The position numbers and the translations under genes were made by a program. Below the pieces are notes generated by a model. That model saw nothing but the letters and a program-made list of their open reading frames with translations. It was not told the DNA's origin and made no database searches. From JBBDWZ01 sp050732575 (GTDB taxonomy: Bacteria > Gemmatimonadota > Gemmatimonadetes > Longimicrobiales > RSA9): a stretch of 6,206 nt of DNA. Below are positions 1 through 5,833 of this stretch, one piece after another; the stretch's first letter is position 1, and every line of letters starts with the position of its first letter. The stretch lies in the NCBI GenBank assembly GCA_050732575.1, contig JBOHRF010000310.1, forward strand, positions 1-6,206. The letters are read 5' to 3'.

Positions 1-29
1 CGCTGCATCCGGCATGGCTGCGTTGCTCC

Positions 30-103
30 TCCTCGAAATAGCGCTGCTATGCCTCCGTCGTCGCGCCTTGCCCTGCGGGCGCATCGGCCCTCTCGGTGCG
101 CAA
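30..103. repeat. Small inverted repeats in the left non-coding end
   Basis: The first 163 bases contain no gene I can support. Two short dyads are visible. ATAGC (38-42) and GCTAT (46-50) are separated by 3 nt and flanked by the similar strings CCTCCTCG and CCTCCGTCG. GCGCA (79-83) and TGCGC (97-101) are separated by 13 nt. This could be the end of a dispersed intergenic repeat or simply GC-rich non-coding DNA, and only one copy is in the window. A weak -10-like TAATAT (138-143) lies between these dyads and the first gene, with no convincing -35 partner. Confidence 0.3.
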
Positions 104-163
104 GCAATTTTCGGGACGGGACACTAACTTCCAGATGTAATATGGGCGTCCGAAAAGGCAGCC

Positions 164-388
164 GTGCGCGATACAAAAACCGAGGCCGGCGCGCTTCAAG
201 CGCGTATTCACCAGAATCTGACTGGCGTAGAGCGGCTCGCACTGGCCCTGGAGATGAGCGCTACCGCGCGTGAACTTGCGCTGGCGCGCTTGCGCACGCA
301 GCACCCCGAATGGTCGGAAGCGGACTGCCGGCGCGAACTGTTGCGCTACGCTTTTCCAGACGGGCCACTACCACCGCCGCTGCAGTGA
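164..388 (+). CDS. Small helical protein of unknown function paired with a nucleotidyltransferase
   Basis: A 74-residue protein with a GTG start preceded by GAAAAGG (152-158) at 5-nt spacing. No signal peptide or membrane segment is visible. Residues 22-46 (VERLALALEMSATARELALA and onward) read as an amphipathic helix. A conserved-looking HPEWSEAD motif at 47-54 follows, then a second helix, RRELLRYAF (56-64), and a proline-rich tail. I recognise this layout (EMS..AR.LA...R..HPEWSEA...ELLR) as that of small uncharacterised proteins often found directly before AbiEii-like nucleotidyltransferases, but no function is established. Its stop codon overlaps the next start as GTGA (385-388), so the two are probably co-translated. 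The position fits an antitoxin or partner subunit, which is inference. It lacks a visible helix-turn-helix, so it is not AbiEi-like. Confidence 0.8.
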   Translation: MRDTKTEAGALQARIHQNLTGVERLALALEMSATARELALARLRTQHPEWSEADCRRELLRYAFPDGPLPPPLQ

Positions 389-951
389 CGACGGTGGACG
401 TCTTCCGGCACATCATCGCCTGCCTCGACCAGGCCGGCATCCCGTACATGTTGACGGGCTCCTTCGCCAGCTCCTACCACGGTGCACCGCGTGCGACGCA
501 GGACATCGACCTCGTGGTGGCACCGACACCGGATCAGATTCGCACTCTGGTTGCGCAGTTGCCGCGCTCAGAGTACTACGCAGATCTGGAGACCGCGCTG
601 GAAGCACAACGAAATGAGGGACAGTTCAATATCATCGACCTGGCCACGGGCTGGAAAATCGATCTCATCATACGAAAATCACGCGCCTTCAGCCGACAGG
701 AATTCGAGCGCCGCGAGTTTGTCGACTTCCAGGGCATGAGACTCGCCGTTGCGACTGCGGAAGACATCATAATTGCCAAGCTGGAGTGGGCGAAACTGAG
801 CGAATCGCAACGTCAGATCGAGGATGTCGCGGCCATGCTCAGGATCCGTGGACAGGAACTCGATCATGACTACATCCAGAACTGGGTCGAGCTGCTGTCG
901 GTAGTCGAGCAATGGCGAGCGGCGCGTCGGGCCGCGCGCCCTGTCCAGTGA
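385..951 (+). CDS. Nucleotidyltransferase-fold protein (AbiEii/DUF6036-like), candidate toxin
   Basis: A 188-residue protein of the DNA polymerase beta nucleotidyltransferase superfamily. Numbered from the GTG at 385, the signature is GS at 25-26, the paired metal-binding carboxylates D40-I-D42 (in QDIDLVV), and a probable third carboxylate D93 in WKIDLII. A helical C-terminal part follows, with EDIIIAKLEWA at 126-136 and EDVAAML at 146-152, as in AbiEii/DUF6036-type proteins. These families transfer nucleotides to RNA or protein targets, and several are toxins. The substrate here is unknown. I chose the GTG at 385 over an earlier in-frame GTG at 310 because it overlaps the upstream stop as GTGA and because homology-like sequence starts at VDVFRHI. 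No Shine-Dalgarno is visible, which fits translational coupling. The last dozen residues are low-complexity (RAARRAARPVQ), and the gene ends exactly where a decayed fdhD begins on the other strand, so the C-terminus may have been altered by that junction. Confidence 0.87.
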   Translation: MTTVDVFRHIIACLDQAGIPYMLTGSFASSYHGAPRATQDIDLVVAPTPDQIRTLVAQLPRSEYYADLETALEAQRNEGQFNIIDLATGWKIDLIIRKSRAFSRQEFERREFVDFQGMRLAVATAEDIIIAKLEWAKLSESQRQIEDVAAMLRIRGQELDHDYIQNWVELLSVVEQWRAARRAARPVQ

Positions 952-1500
952 CCATGCATTCTGCCGGCGTGCGCCAGCGCGCCCAGCACCTTGTCCAGCG
1001 CGTTGTGGCGGCCACATCTTCGCGCACTACTTCTATTTCGCCAGCACGTGTGGCCCACGCGGCCGCGTGTATGGAACCGGTCGCCTGGTTCAACTGCTGG
1101 CGCGCGCTCAGCGCCGCTTCCACGCGCCACATTGCTTCGATGTCGATCTGCGATTGTGTGGTGGCGGGACGAACCGGTCGCAGTGCTTCACGAATGGTCT
1201 CGACACCACACAGTCCGCAGCCGGTGCGTCCTACCAGCTGTCGGGCGCGCGCGGCCAGGCGCTCCGCGGCAGCCGGCGGGATCGCCATCTGCAGCTCGAC
1301 GCCCTGCCAAAGACGGCACCCGCGCCGAATGCGCCCGCCGCGCCGGACTACGCAGAACTTGCGGGCAAGAGCGACGCAACCTTCCAGAGCCAGCCGGCGC
1401 TTCTGTGGCTGATCACGGCCTGCCGTCCGCAGGCGAACACGGCTGCCAGCTCGCGCGCGTGCGGCACCGCCAGCGGCCTACGCGATAGACGCCGCGATGC
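952..1500 (-). pseudogene. fdhD: Decayed fdhD (formate dehydrogenase sulfurtransferase accessory protein)
   Basis: FdhD moves sulfur from the cysteine desulfurase IscS to the molybdenum cofactor of formate dehydrogenase. Read downward on the minus strand, fragments follow FdhD order. VFACGRQAV near 1440-1410 matches the V-F-N-G-x-x-x-A-V region. LEGCVALARKF near 1385-1350 matches LExFALGF. QGVELQMAIP is near 1300-1280. The active-site loop RTGCGLCGVE (about 1228-1200) keeps both cysteines. ATGSIHAAA and EDV (to 1013) follow, then GRHNALDKVLGALAHAG in a different frame. The last shift equals loss of one G where GTGGGCCGC would be expected (about 1012-1013). An earlier frame break lies near 1385-1395. 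The reading stops resembling FdhD at about 957, so roughly the last 60 or more residues of a normal ~270-residue protein are missing. Multiple lesions plus truncation indicate a dead gene rather than a single sequencing error. The N-terminal boundary is approximate. Confidence 0.85.
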
Positions 1501-1735
1501 AGCGGCCGCAGCTGCTTTCCCCGCACACGACGGGCAATCGCGCAAGCAGTGACGCCGCGCTCGCGGAGTTATGCGCGCGTGACCAGCCCCAGCTGTCCGG
1601 CGGCGAGCTTTTCGATGAGGATATCGTCGGAGAGAGGCATCAACATCCCAAACGATTTGTGTGACGCGCGTCAGTGCGGAGTTGTGCTCGCCTGGGGTCA
1701 TCAATATCCCGATCGCCGTCCGCGCATTGGACCGA

Positions 1736-1755
1736 CTGAGATGTTGGTATCTCAG
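1736..1755. repeat. Perfect 7-bp inverted repeat with 6-nt spacer
   Basis: CTGAGAT (1736-1742) and ATCTCAG (1749-1755) are exact reverse complements around GTTGGT. A further half-site, ATCTCA, is at 1768-1773. There is no T-run, so a terminator is unlikely. The position, upstream of the fdhD remnant on its own strand, would suit an operator, which is inference. Confidence 0.5.
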
Positions 1756-1814
1756 AGGGTAGCCGATATCTCAAATGCCGTCCGCCGCTGCAGCGATTGC
1801 GATCTTTGGCGCGC

Positions 1815-1943
1815 GCCGCGACTCAGGACGGCCGACTTTGACGCGCGCCTCAGCTCGGGGCCGCCGCGACTCAGACACCGCTGCGCTCAGGCGGCCGCGA
1901 GTTCGACGCACGGCGCGACTCACTGCGGTCAGACGCCGCTGCG
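1815..1943. repeat. Degenerate direct repeats about 48-58 bp apart
   Basis: GCCGCGACTCAG occurs exactly at 1815-1826 and 1863-1874, with a variant GGCGCGACTCAC at 1912-1923, giving spacings of 48 and 49. A second element, TCAGACACCGCTGCG (1871-1885), recurs as TCAGACGCCGCTGCG (1929-1943). The intervening sequence is poorly conserved, so this is either an old tandem repeat or compositional coincidence in GC-rich DNA. It does not have the uniform repeats of a CRISPR array. Confidence 0.4.
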
Positions 1944-2002
1944 ACGATCCCGCGTGAATGTGGGCTACGAGTGGGGCAATGCCATGTACAGTCGGGACAG
2001 TG

Positions 2003-4696
2003 CTACTCCTCCTTGAGGGCACCAATGGGATCGATCCTGAGCGCGCGTACCACCGGCATTGCGGCGGCCAGGATTCCGACAGCCAGCAATGTCCCTACGA
2101 CCAGCGCCAGTAGGGTGGGATCGCGCGGCGAAACATCAAACAACAGCGGCCCGATGCGTGGCGCGGCAAAGAGCACGGCCAGCACACCAAGCACGGTACC
2201 GCCCAGCACCACTCGCGAGGCACTGCCGACCACTGCGCCCAGCACATCTCGCGCGCGCGCTCCGAGTGCAATGCGCACGGACATTTCTTGTTTGCGCCGA
2301 GTCACATCGTAGGCGATCACCCCGTATAGTCCAATCGCAGCGAGCAGCAAGGCCAGGATCCCGAATCCTGAGAACAAGGTTGCCCCGAGTCGCCAGGGGC
2401 GCACATCGGTGTCCATCAAGTCGCGCAACAGGCGCGCGTCGGCTACGGGCAGGTTGGCGCGCATGACCTGCACGTTCTGGCGCACCTGCTCCATGGCGCT
2501 GGCGGGATCGCCGCGCACGCGGACGAAGAGCGTGCGGAACGGCACCTCGCGCTGGGGCAGGGGCAGGTAGTACTGCATCTCGGTCTCGCGCAGGTCGTTC
2601 CACAGGACATCCCGCGCGACGCCCACGACGCGCGTGCAGGGCGCGCTTGCGCTGTCATCGTCGACGTACAGGCACTTGCCGATCGCGCCGGTCTGGGACC
2701 ACAGCGTGCGCTCCATCGTTTCGTTCACCACGGCGACGCGCTCGCTGCCTTTCTGATCGCTGGCCAGGATGCCGCGCCCGCGCAGGAGGCGAGTGCCCAT
2801 CGTGGCAAAGTACTCGGGAGCAACGGCGTTGTAGCTGGGCAGTCGGCCGCGCACGCGCGGCACGGAGTCCCAGCCATCCGCGCGCAGGCCCGTCGCGATG
2901 CTGCTCCAGAAGGGCGTGGTCACGGCTACGGCCGCGTCCTCCACGGCGGGCAGCTGGCGCACGCGTGCGGCGGCTTCCTGATAGAAGCCATCAGTTTCGC
3001 GTGGTTTCCACTGCAGCACCGCGTTGTCCCAGCTCACCGCGAACACACGCTCGGCATCAAAGCCCTTGTCCAGACCGCGCACGTTGAGCAGGCTCTTCAC
3101 GAACAGGCTCGCGACCATGAGCAGCAGCACCGAGAACATCGCCTGCGCGGCGATCAGGCTCGTGCGCAATCTGCCGCTGCCCGTTGTGCCGGCGCGCAAT
3201 CCAAGCTTCAGCGTGCTGATCACGTTCGTGCGCAGCGCCTGTATTGCAGGCGCTATGCTGGCCAGCAGACCGGTCGCGATCACCAGTGCCGCGGTGTAGG
3301 CGAGGACTCTGGTGTCGATGGGAGCGGCGCTCCAGTCCACGTCGGGCAGCAGAATCGGTCGCGCCACGTTGCCCAGCAGCGAAACGAGCATGAGGCCGAG
3401 CGCGCCGCCCAGTGTGGTCAGCGCCAGGGTCTCCACCAGGTAGTGTACGAACAGCCGCGCGCGGCCCACGCCCAGCGCCAGCCTGATGCCGATCTCGCGC
3501 TGCCGGCGCGTCGCGCGGGCCAGCAGGATGTTCACGACATTGGCGCCCGCAATCAGCAGCACGATGAGCGACACTCCGGACAGCCAGAGCGCGATCTCGC
3601 CCGTCGCCGGCACACTGACCCGCGCGTTGACTCTGCTTCTTCCCACCATTACAGGCTGCAACGTCACCCTCGCCTGGGCATCCTGCGCGAATTCTTCATC
3701 ACTCGCGCGCGCCACCGTGGTGGCCTGGTCCGCGACCTGCGTTTCGCTGGCATTGGGCGCAATGCGGGCCACGATGTTGAGCCAGAACATGCGCGGCGAG
3801 GTGCGCCAGTCTGCATCGATCAGGTCGGAAGCCGCGGCGGAAAGGGGAACGAAGACATCAATGGGCACGAGGTCGATGCCCGTGAAGCCGCGCGGCGCCA
3901 CACCAATGACCGTGTACGTGCGGCGGCCTATCTGTACGGTGCGGCCCAGCACGGCCTTCTGGCCGGCGTAATTCGCCTGCCAGAACCGGTGACTCAACAC
4001 GATCACAGTACGCGCATCGCCCGGGCGGTCTTCCGATTCATCGTAGAAGCGGCCGAGCTGGGCGCGTACGCCCAGCGTGGTGAAGTAGCTCGCGGTCGCG
4101 AGCATTACGCGTACACGCCGCGCATCCAGGCCCGTGCCCAGCGACGCATCGGTCGCGAAGTACGCGCCTGCACTGGCAAACCCGCGCACACCTGCGCGCA
4201 GCGCCTGGTAGCGCATGTGGTGCGTCGCTGATTCGCTGCGGAAGCGGTCGCCGCCGCCCCGATTGAAGGACACGCGCTTCACGGCTGCATGGTTGGTGAT
4301 GTGCGGCGGCGGGCGGAACATTAAACGGTCCGTGATGCCGAACATCACCGCGTTTACCCCGATGCCGAGCCCGAGCGTCAATACGACCGTGACCGTGAAC
4401 ACTGGCTCGCGTCCGATCGTGCGTGCCGCCAGGCGCAAGTCCTGACGGAGCGCATCGAGCCGGTCGCTGCGCCGGCGCTTGCGCACCGTCAGCCGGTCGA
4501 TTCCGGCCAGCTCGCTGCGCGCCTCGCCGATATCGCCAAACTCGCGTAGCGCCTGCGCGCGCGCATCCGCTGATGCGTTGCCCGCGCGCACCAGTTCCTC
4601 CACGCGGCTCTCGATGTGGAACGTCACCTCATCATCGATATCGCGTGTGACCGTGCGCTCACTGGCGGGCAGCGAGAAAAAACGACGGAATCCCAT
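2003..4696 (-). CDS. ADOP-type duplicated MacB/FtsX-like ABC transporter permease
   Basis: An 897-residue inner-membrane permease with the duplicated MacB-like architecture of the ADOP family. Residues 1-80 form a charged cytoplasmic prefix (DIDDEVTFHIESRVEEL) typical of these proteins. The first unit has a membrane segment at about 99-121 (LTLGLGIGVNAVMFG), a periplasmic MacB-type domain to about 365, and an FtsX domain with segments near 368-392, 418-443 and 464-486. It carries the cytoplasmic coupling motif RRQREIGIRLALG (397-409). The second unit repeats this: a segment at about 511-533, a periplasmic domain at 540-765, segments near 772-797, 821-845 and 861-883, and the motif RRKQEMSVRIALGA (800-813). 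MacB-like permeases act mechanically from a distance on periplasmic substrates. No ATP-binding subunit is encoded here, which is usual for this 'orphan' group; the substrate is unknown. The start has GGAGG (4701-4705) 4 nt upstream and follows padR by 10 nt. The reading frame is intact, ending in GALKEE. Confidence 0.95.
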   Translation of the reverse strand: MGFRRFFSLPASERTVTRDIDDEVTFHIESRVEELVRAGNASADARAQALREFGDIGEARSELAGIDRLTVRKRRRSDRLDALRQDLRLAARTIGREPVFTVTVVLTLGLGIGVNAVMFGITDRLMFRPPPHITNHAAVKRVSFNRGGGDRFRSESATHHMRYQALRAGVRGFASAGAYFATDASLGTGLDARRVRVMLATASYFTTLGVRAQLGRFYDESEDRPGDARTVIVLSHRFWQANYAGQKAVLGRTVQIGRRTYTVIGVAPRGFTGIDLVPIDVFVPLSAAASDLIDADWRTSPRMFWLNIVARIAPNASETQVADQATTVARASDEEFAQDAQARVTLQPVMVGRSRVNARVSVPATGEIALWLSGVSLIVLLIAGANVVNILLARATRRQREIGIRLALGVGRARLFVHYLVETLALTTLGGALGLMLVSLLGNVARPILLPDVDWSAAPIDTRVLAYTAALVIATGLLASIAPAIQALRTNVISTLKLGLRAGTTGSGRLRTSLIAAQAMFSVLLLMVASLFVKSLLNVRGLDKGFDAERVFAVSWDNAVLQWKPRETDGFYQEAAARVRQLPAVEDAAVAVTTPFWSSIATGLRADGWDSVPRVRGRLPSYNAVAPEYFATMGTRLLRGRGILASDQKGSERVAVVNETMERTLWSQTGAIGKCLYVDDDSASAPCTRVVGVARDVLWNDLRETEMQYYLPLPQREVPFRTLFVRVRGDPASAMEQVRQNVQVMRANLPVADARLLRDLMDTDVRPWRLGATLFSGFGILALLLAAIGLYGVIAYDVTRRKQEMSVRIALGARARDVLGAVVGSASRVVLGGTVLGVLAVLFAAPRIGPLLFDVSPRDPTLLALVVGTLLAVGILAAAMPVVRALRIDPIGALKEE

Positions 4697-4706
4697 GTGA
4701 CCTCCG

Positions 4707-5033
4707 CTATACCGTCCGCAGCACCCTGGATACGGCTTGCGCGTAGCGCGTCCAGCTGTCCGACCGCTCGCGCAGCTCGCGCCGGCCCGAACGCGTCAGT
4801 TTGTAATACTTCGCCTTGCGGTTGTTCTCGGAAAATCCCCACTCGGATTCGATCCAGCCCTGCTGCTCCATGCGATGCAGCGACACGTACAGCGCGCGGT
4901 CCTCCACCTTCAACTCGTTTTCGGTGGTCTCACGGATCCAGCGCGCAATCGCGTAGCCGTGCCGCGGTCCCCAGTTCAGCGTCTTGAGCACGAGCACATC
5001 GAGCGTGCCCTGCAGCAGTGGCAGATCAGACAT
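4707..5033 (-). CDS. PadR-family transcriptional regulator (ADOP-associated type)
   Basis: A 108-residue winged-helix regulator of the short PadR class found before ADOP permeases. Residues 1-30 (MSDLPLLQGTLDVLVLKTLN, then HGYAIA at 25-30) form the first helices. The recognition region is ALYVSLHRMEQQGWI (47-61). The wing is NNRKAKYYKLTRSG (70-83), and the C-terminal helix ends WTRYAQAVSRVL. I chose the ATG at 5033 because the domain begins there and GGGGAG (complement of 5039-5044) lies 5 nt upstream; the frame stays open further upstream but with no family similarity. The permease gene begins 10 nt after the stop, so this is a two-gene operon and the protein probably represses it. Overlapping inverted repeats cover the ribosome-binding site, consistent with autoregulation, which is inference. 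The ligand is unknown. Confidence 0.93.
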   Translation of the reverse strand: MSDLPLLQGTLDVLVLKTLNWGPRHGYAIARWIRETTENELKVEDRALYVSLHRMEQQGWIESEWGFSENNRKAKYYKLTRSGRRELRERSDSWTRYAQAVSRVLRTV

Positions 5034-5039
5034 CGCAGC

Positions 5040-5067
5040 TCCCCAGAAATGTTCCGGGGAAGAACAT
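5040..5067 (-). promoter_or_regulatory. Nested dyads over the padR ribosome-binding site
   Basis: Two inverted repeats share sequence. Dyad A pairs TCCCCAGAA (5040-5048) with TTCCGGGGA (5052-5060), 8 of 9 positions complementary around a 3-nt centre. Dyad B pairs ATGTTC (5049-5054) with GAACAT (5062-5067), perfect, with a 7-nt spacer. Dyad A covers the padR Shine-Dalgarno GGGGAG (complement of 5039-5044). In the padR mRNA its single DNA mismatch becomes a G-U wobble, so all nine pairs can form. PadR proteins are known to bind ATGT/ACAT half-sites, which dyad B contains at a spacing wider than the classical 8 nt. Autoregulation by protein binding or by hairpin masking of the ribosome-binding site is inference. 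Confidence 0.6.
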
Positions 5068-5293
5068 GGCAGCCGACCGGGCCGGAGCGCAAGAGCCGGC
5101 GGGCGCGCATCGAATGGTTGCACCCTACCGAAGGCACCGTTGAGGCGGGGCGGTGCGTTGACGCGCGGGCAACGCTGCGTGCTGGCCAACACATGGTGGA
5201 CGCGCGCGACGCGGCGCGTGGAGCCATTCACGCATTAGAAGATGGGCGCCCAGGAGGAGAGGGATGAGCGGATGGAATCGTCGGACAAAACGA

Positions 5294-5305
5294 ATGTGAT
5301 CACAT
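5294..5305. promoter_or_regulatory. Perfect 12-bp palindrome ATGTGATCACAT
   Basis: An exact self-complementary 12-mer in the padR upstream region, about 260 bp from the padR start and 82 bp past the SRPBCC stop. It contains ATGT and ACAT half-sites 4 nt apart and the CRP-like half-sites TGTGA and TCACA with no spacer. It could be an operator for PadR or another dimeric regulator. Neither classical spacing (8 nt for PadR, 6 nt for CRP) is met. Confidence 0.45.
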
Positions 5306-5386
5306 GGGCGGAGAAGTGAACCGCGCACGCCACTTGCGCACGAAGTCCACTTCCCGCGCCGCAACAGGTCCGATCAGGACTGACGC

Positions 5387-5833
5387 TTACTTCGCGTACT
5401 CCTTCACCAGTCGGTCCATGATGCTGATCCACCCCTTCTCGTGATTGGCCGCCCCGGAATCCGAGGCAAAGCCGGTGTGCGTCAGCGTCACTTCGCTATA
5501 CTCACCATCCGGACGGATCTCCACAGTCACCACGGTCTCGCCTTCCTCGCCGTCCATGTGGTTCTCCCAGTTCCACGTGTGACTGAGACGATGCGGTGGC
5601 GAGAGTTCGGTGATCACGCCATAGGCCGTGTGAATCATGCCATCGGGCGCCTTCATCTCGATGCGAAAGCGGCCGCCCACGCGCGCATCCAGCTCAGCGC
5701 TGGGTACGGTCATGCCCTCGGGCGCATACCAGCGCTGCAGATCCGCAGGCGTGGTGAACGCGCGAAAAAGACGGTCCGGCGATACGCGTACCTTGCGCGT
5801 GACGCGCACTTCCTTGCTGGTGGCGATGCTCAT
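5387..5833 (-). CDS. SRPBCC/AHSA1-domain (START-like) protein
   Basis: A 148-residue cytosolic protein with the helix-grip fold of the AHSA1/SRPBCC family, whose members bind hydrophobic ligands or, in Aha1, stimulate Hsp90. Visible hallmarks are FRAFTTPADLQRWYAPEGM (23-41), VGGRFRIEM (52-60), YGVITELSPPHRLSHTWNW (71-89), VTVEIRPDG with EVTLTHTGF (102-122), and the terminal helix GWISIMDRLVKEYA (134-147). Length and motif order are complete for the family. The ATG at 5833 is preceded by GAGGAGA (complement of 5841-5847) at 7-nt spacing and overlaps the stop of the upstream ArsR gene as ATGA, so the two are co-translated. Such ArsR-SRPBCC pairs are common; the regulator usually controls the pair. 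The ligand is not deducible. A longer open frame upstream of this start shows no family similarity and was not used. Confidence 0.94.
   Translation of the reverse strand: MSIATSKEVRVTRKVRVSPDRLFRAFTTPADLQRWYAPEGMTVPSAELDARVGGRFRIEMKAPDGMIHTAYGVITELSPPHRLSHTWNWENHMDGEEGETVVTVEIRPDGEYSEVTLTHTGFASDSGAANHEKGWISIMDRLVKEYAK

Larger units (their letters stand above)
1501..2002. other. About 500 bp with no supportable gene
   Basis: No frame here shows a recognisable domain, a convincing start or an operon context. The stretch would contain the original 5' end and promoter of fdhD (minus strand) and the region downstream of the ADOP permease. It holds an inverted repeat (1736-1755), a patch of degenerate direct repeats (1815-1943) and a 25-residue minus-strand frame (1569-1646) whose sequence looks protein-like but lacks a ribosome-binding site. 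No hairpin with a T-run that could terminate the permease transcript is visible. Confidence 0.6.
5034..5386. other. 353-bp intergenic region upstream of padR
   Basis: No gene is supported here. It must hold the promoter of the padR-permease operon and lies downstream of the SRPBCC gene. The dyads near 5040-5067 and the palindrome at 5294-5305 are its visible features. A possible but weak minus-strand promoter is TTGCGC (complement of 5087-5092) followed after about 18 nt by CATGTT. A short inverted repeat, GTCC-GGAC (5368-5380 on the plus strand), lies just after the SRPBCC stop but lacks a T-run, so I do not call a terminator. Confidence 0.6.

Noticed and set aside
310..384. Longer N-terminus for the nucleotidyltransferase from GTG 310
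   Set aside because: The extra 25 residues show no family similarity and lie inside the upstream gene; the GTGA overlap at 385 is the better start.
912..1552. Overlapping plus-strand open frames of 160-166 codons
   Set aside because: They are antisense to the fdhD remnant, compositionally biased, and mutually overlapping without recognisable domains.
1815..1943. CRISPR array
   Set aside because: Repeats are short, imperfect and too few, and no cas genes are present.
3443..4231. Long open frame (262 codons) on the plus strand inside the permease gene
   Set aside because: It is antisense to a clearly recognised permease, has no domain or ribosome-binding site, and is expected from GC-rich codon use.
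5034..5231. Extended N-terminus of the PadR gene
   Set aside because: The PadR domain starts at the ATG at 5033, which has a good Shine-Dalgarno; upstream residues look like translated non-coding DNA.
5294..5305. Canonical CRP site
   Set aside because: The TGTGA and TCACA half-sites abut, whereas CRP needs a 6-bp spacer.
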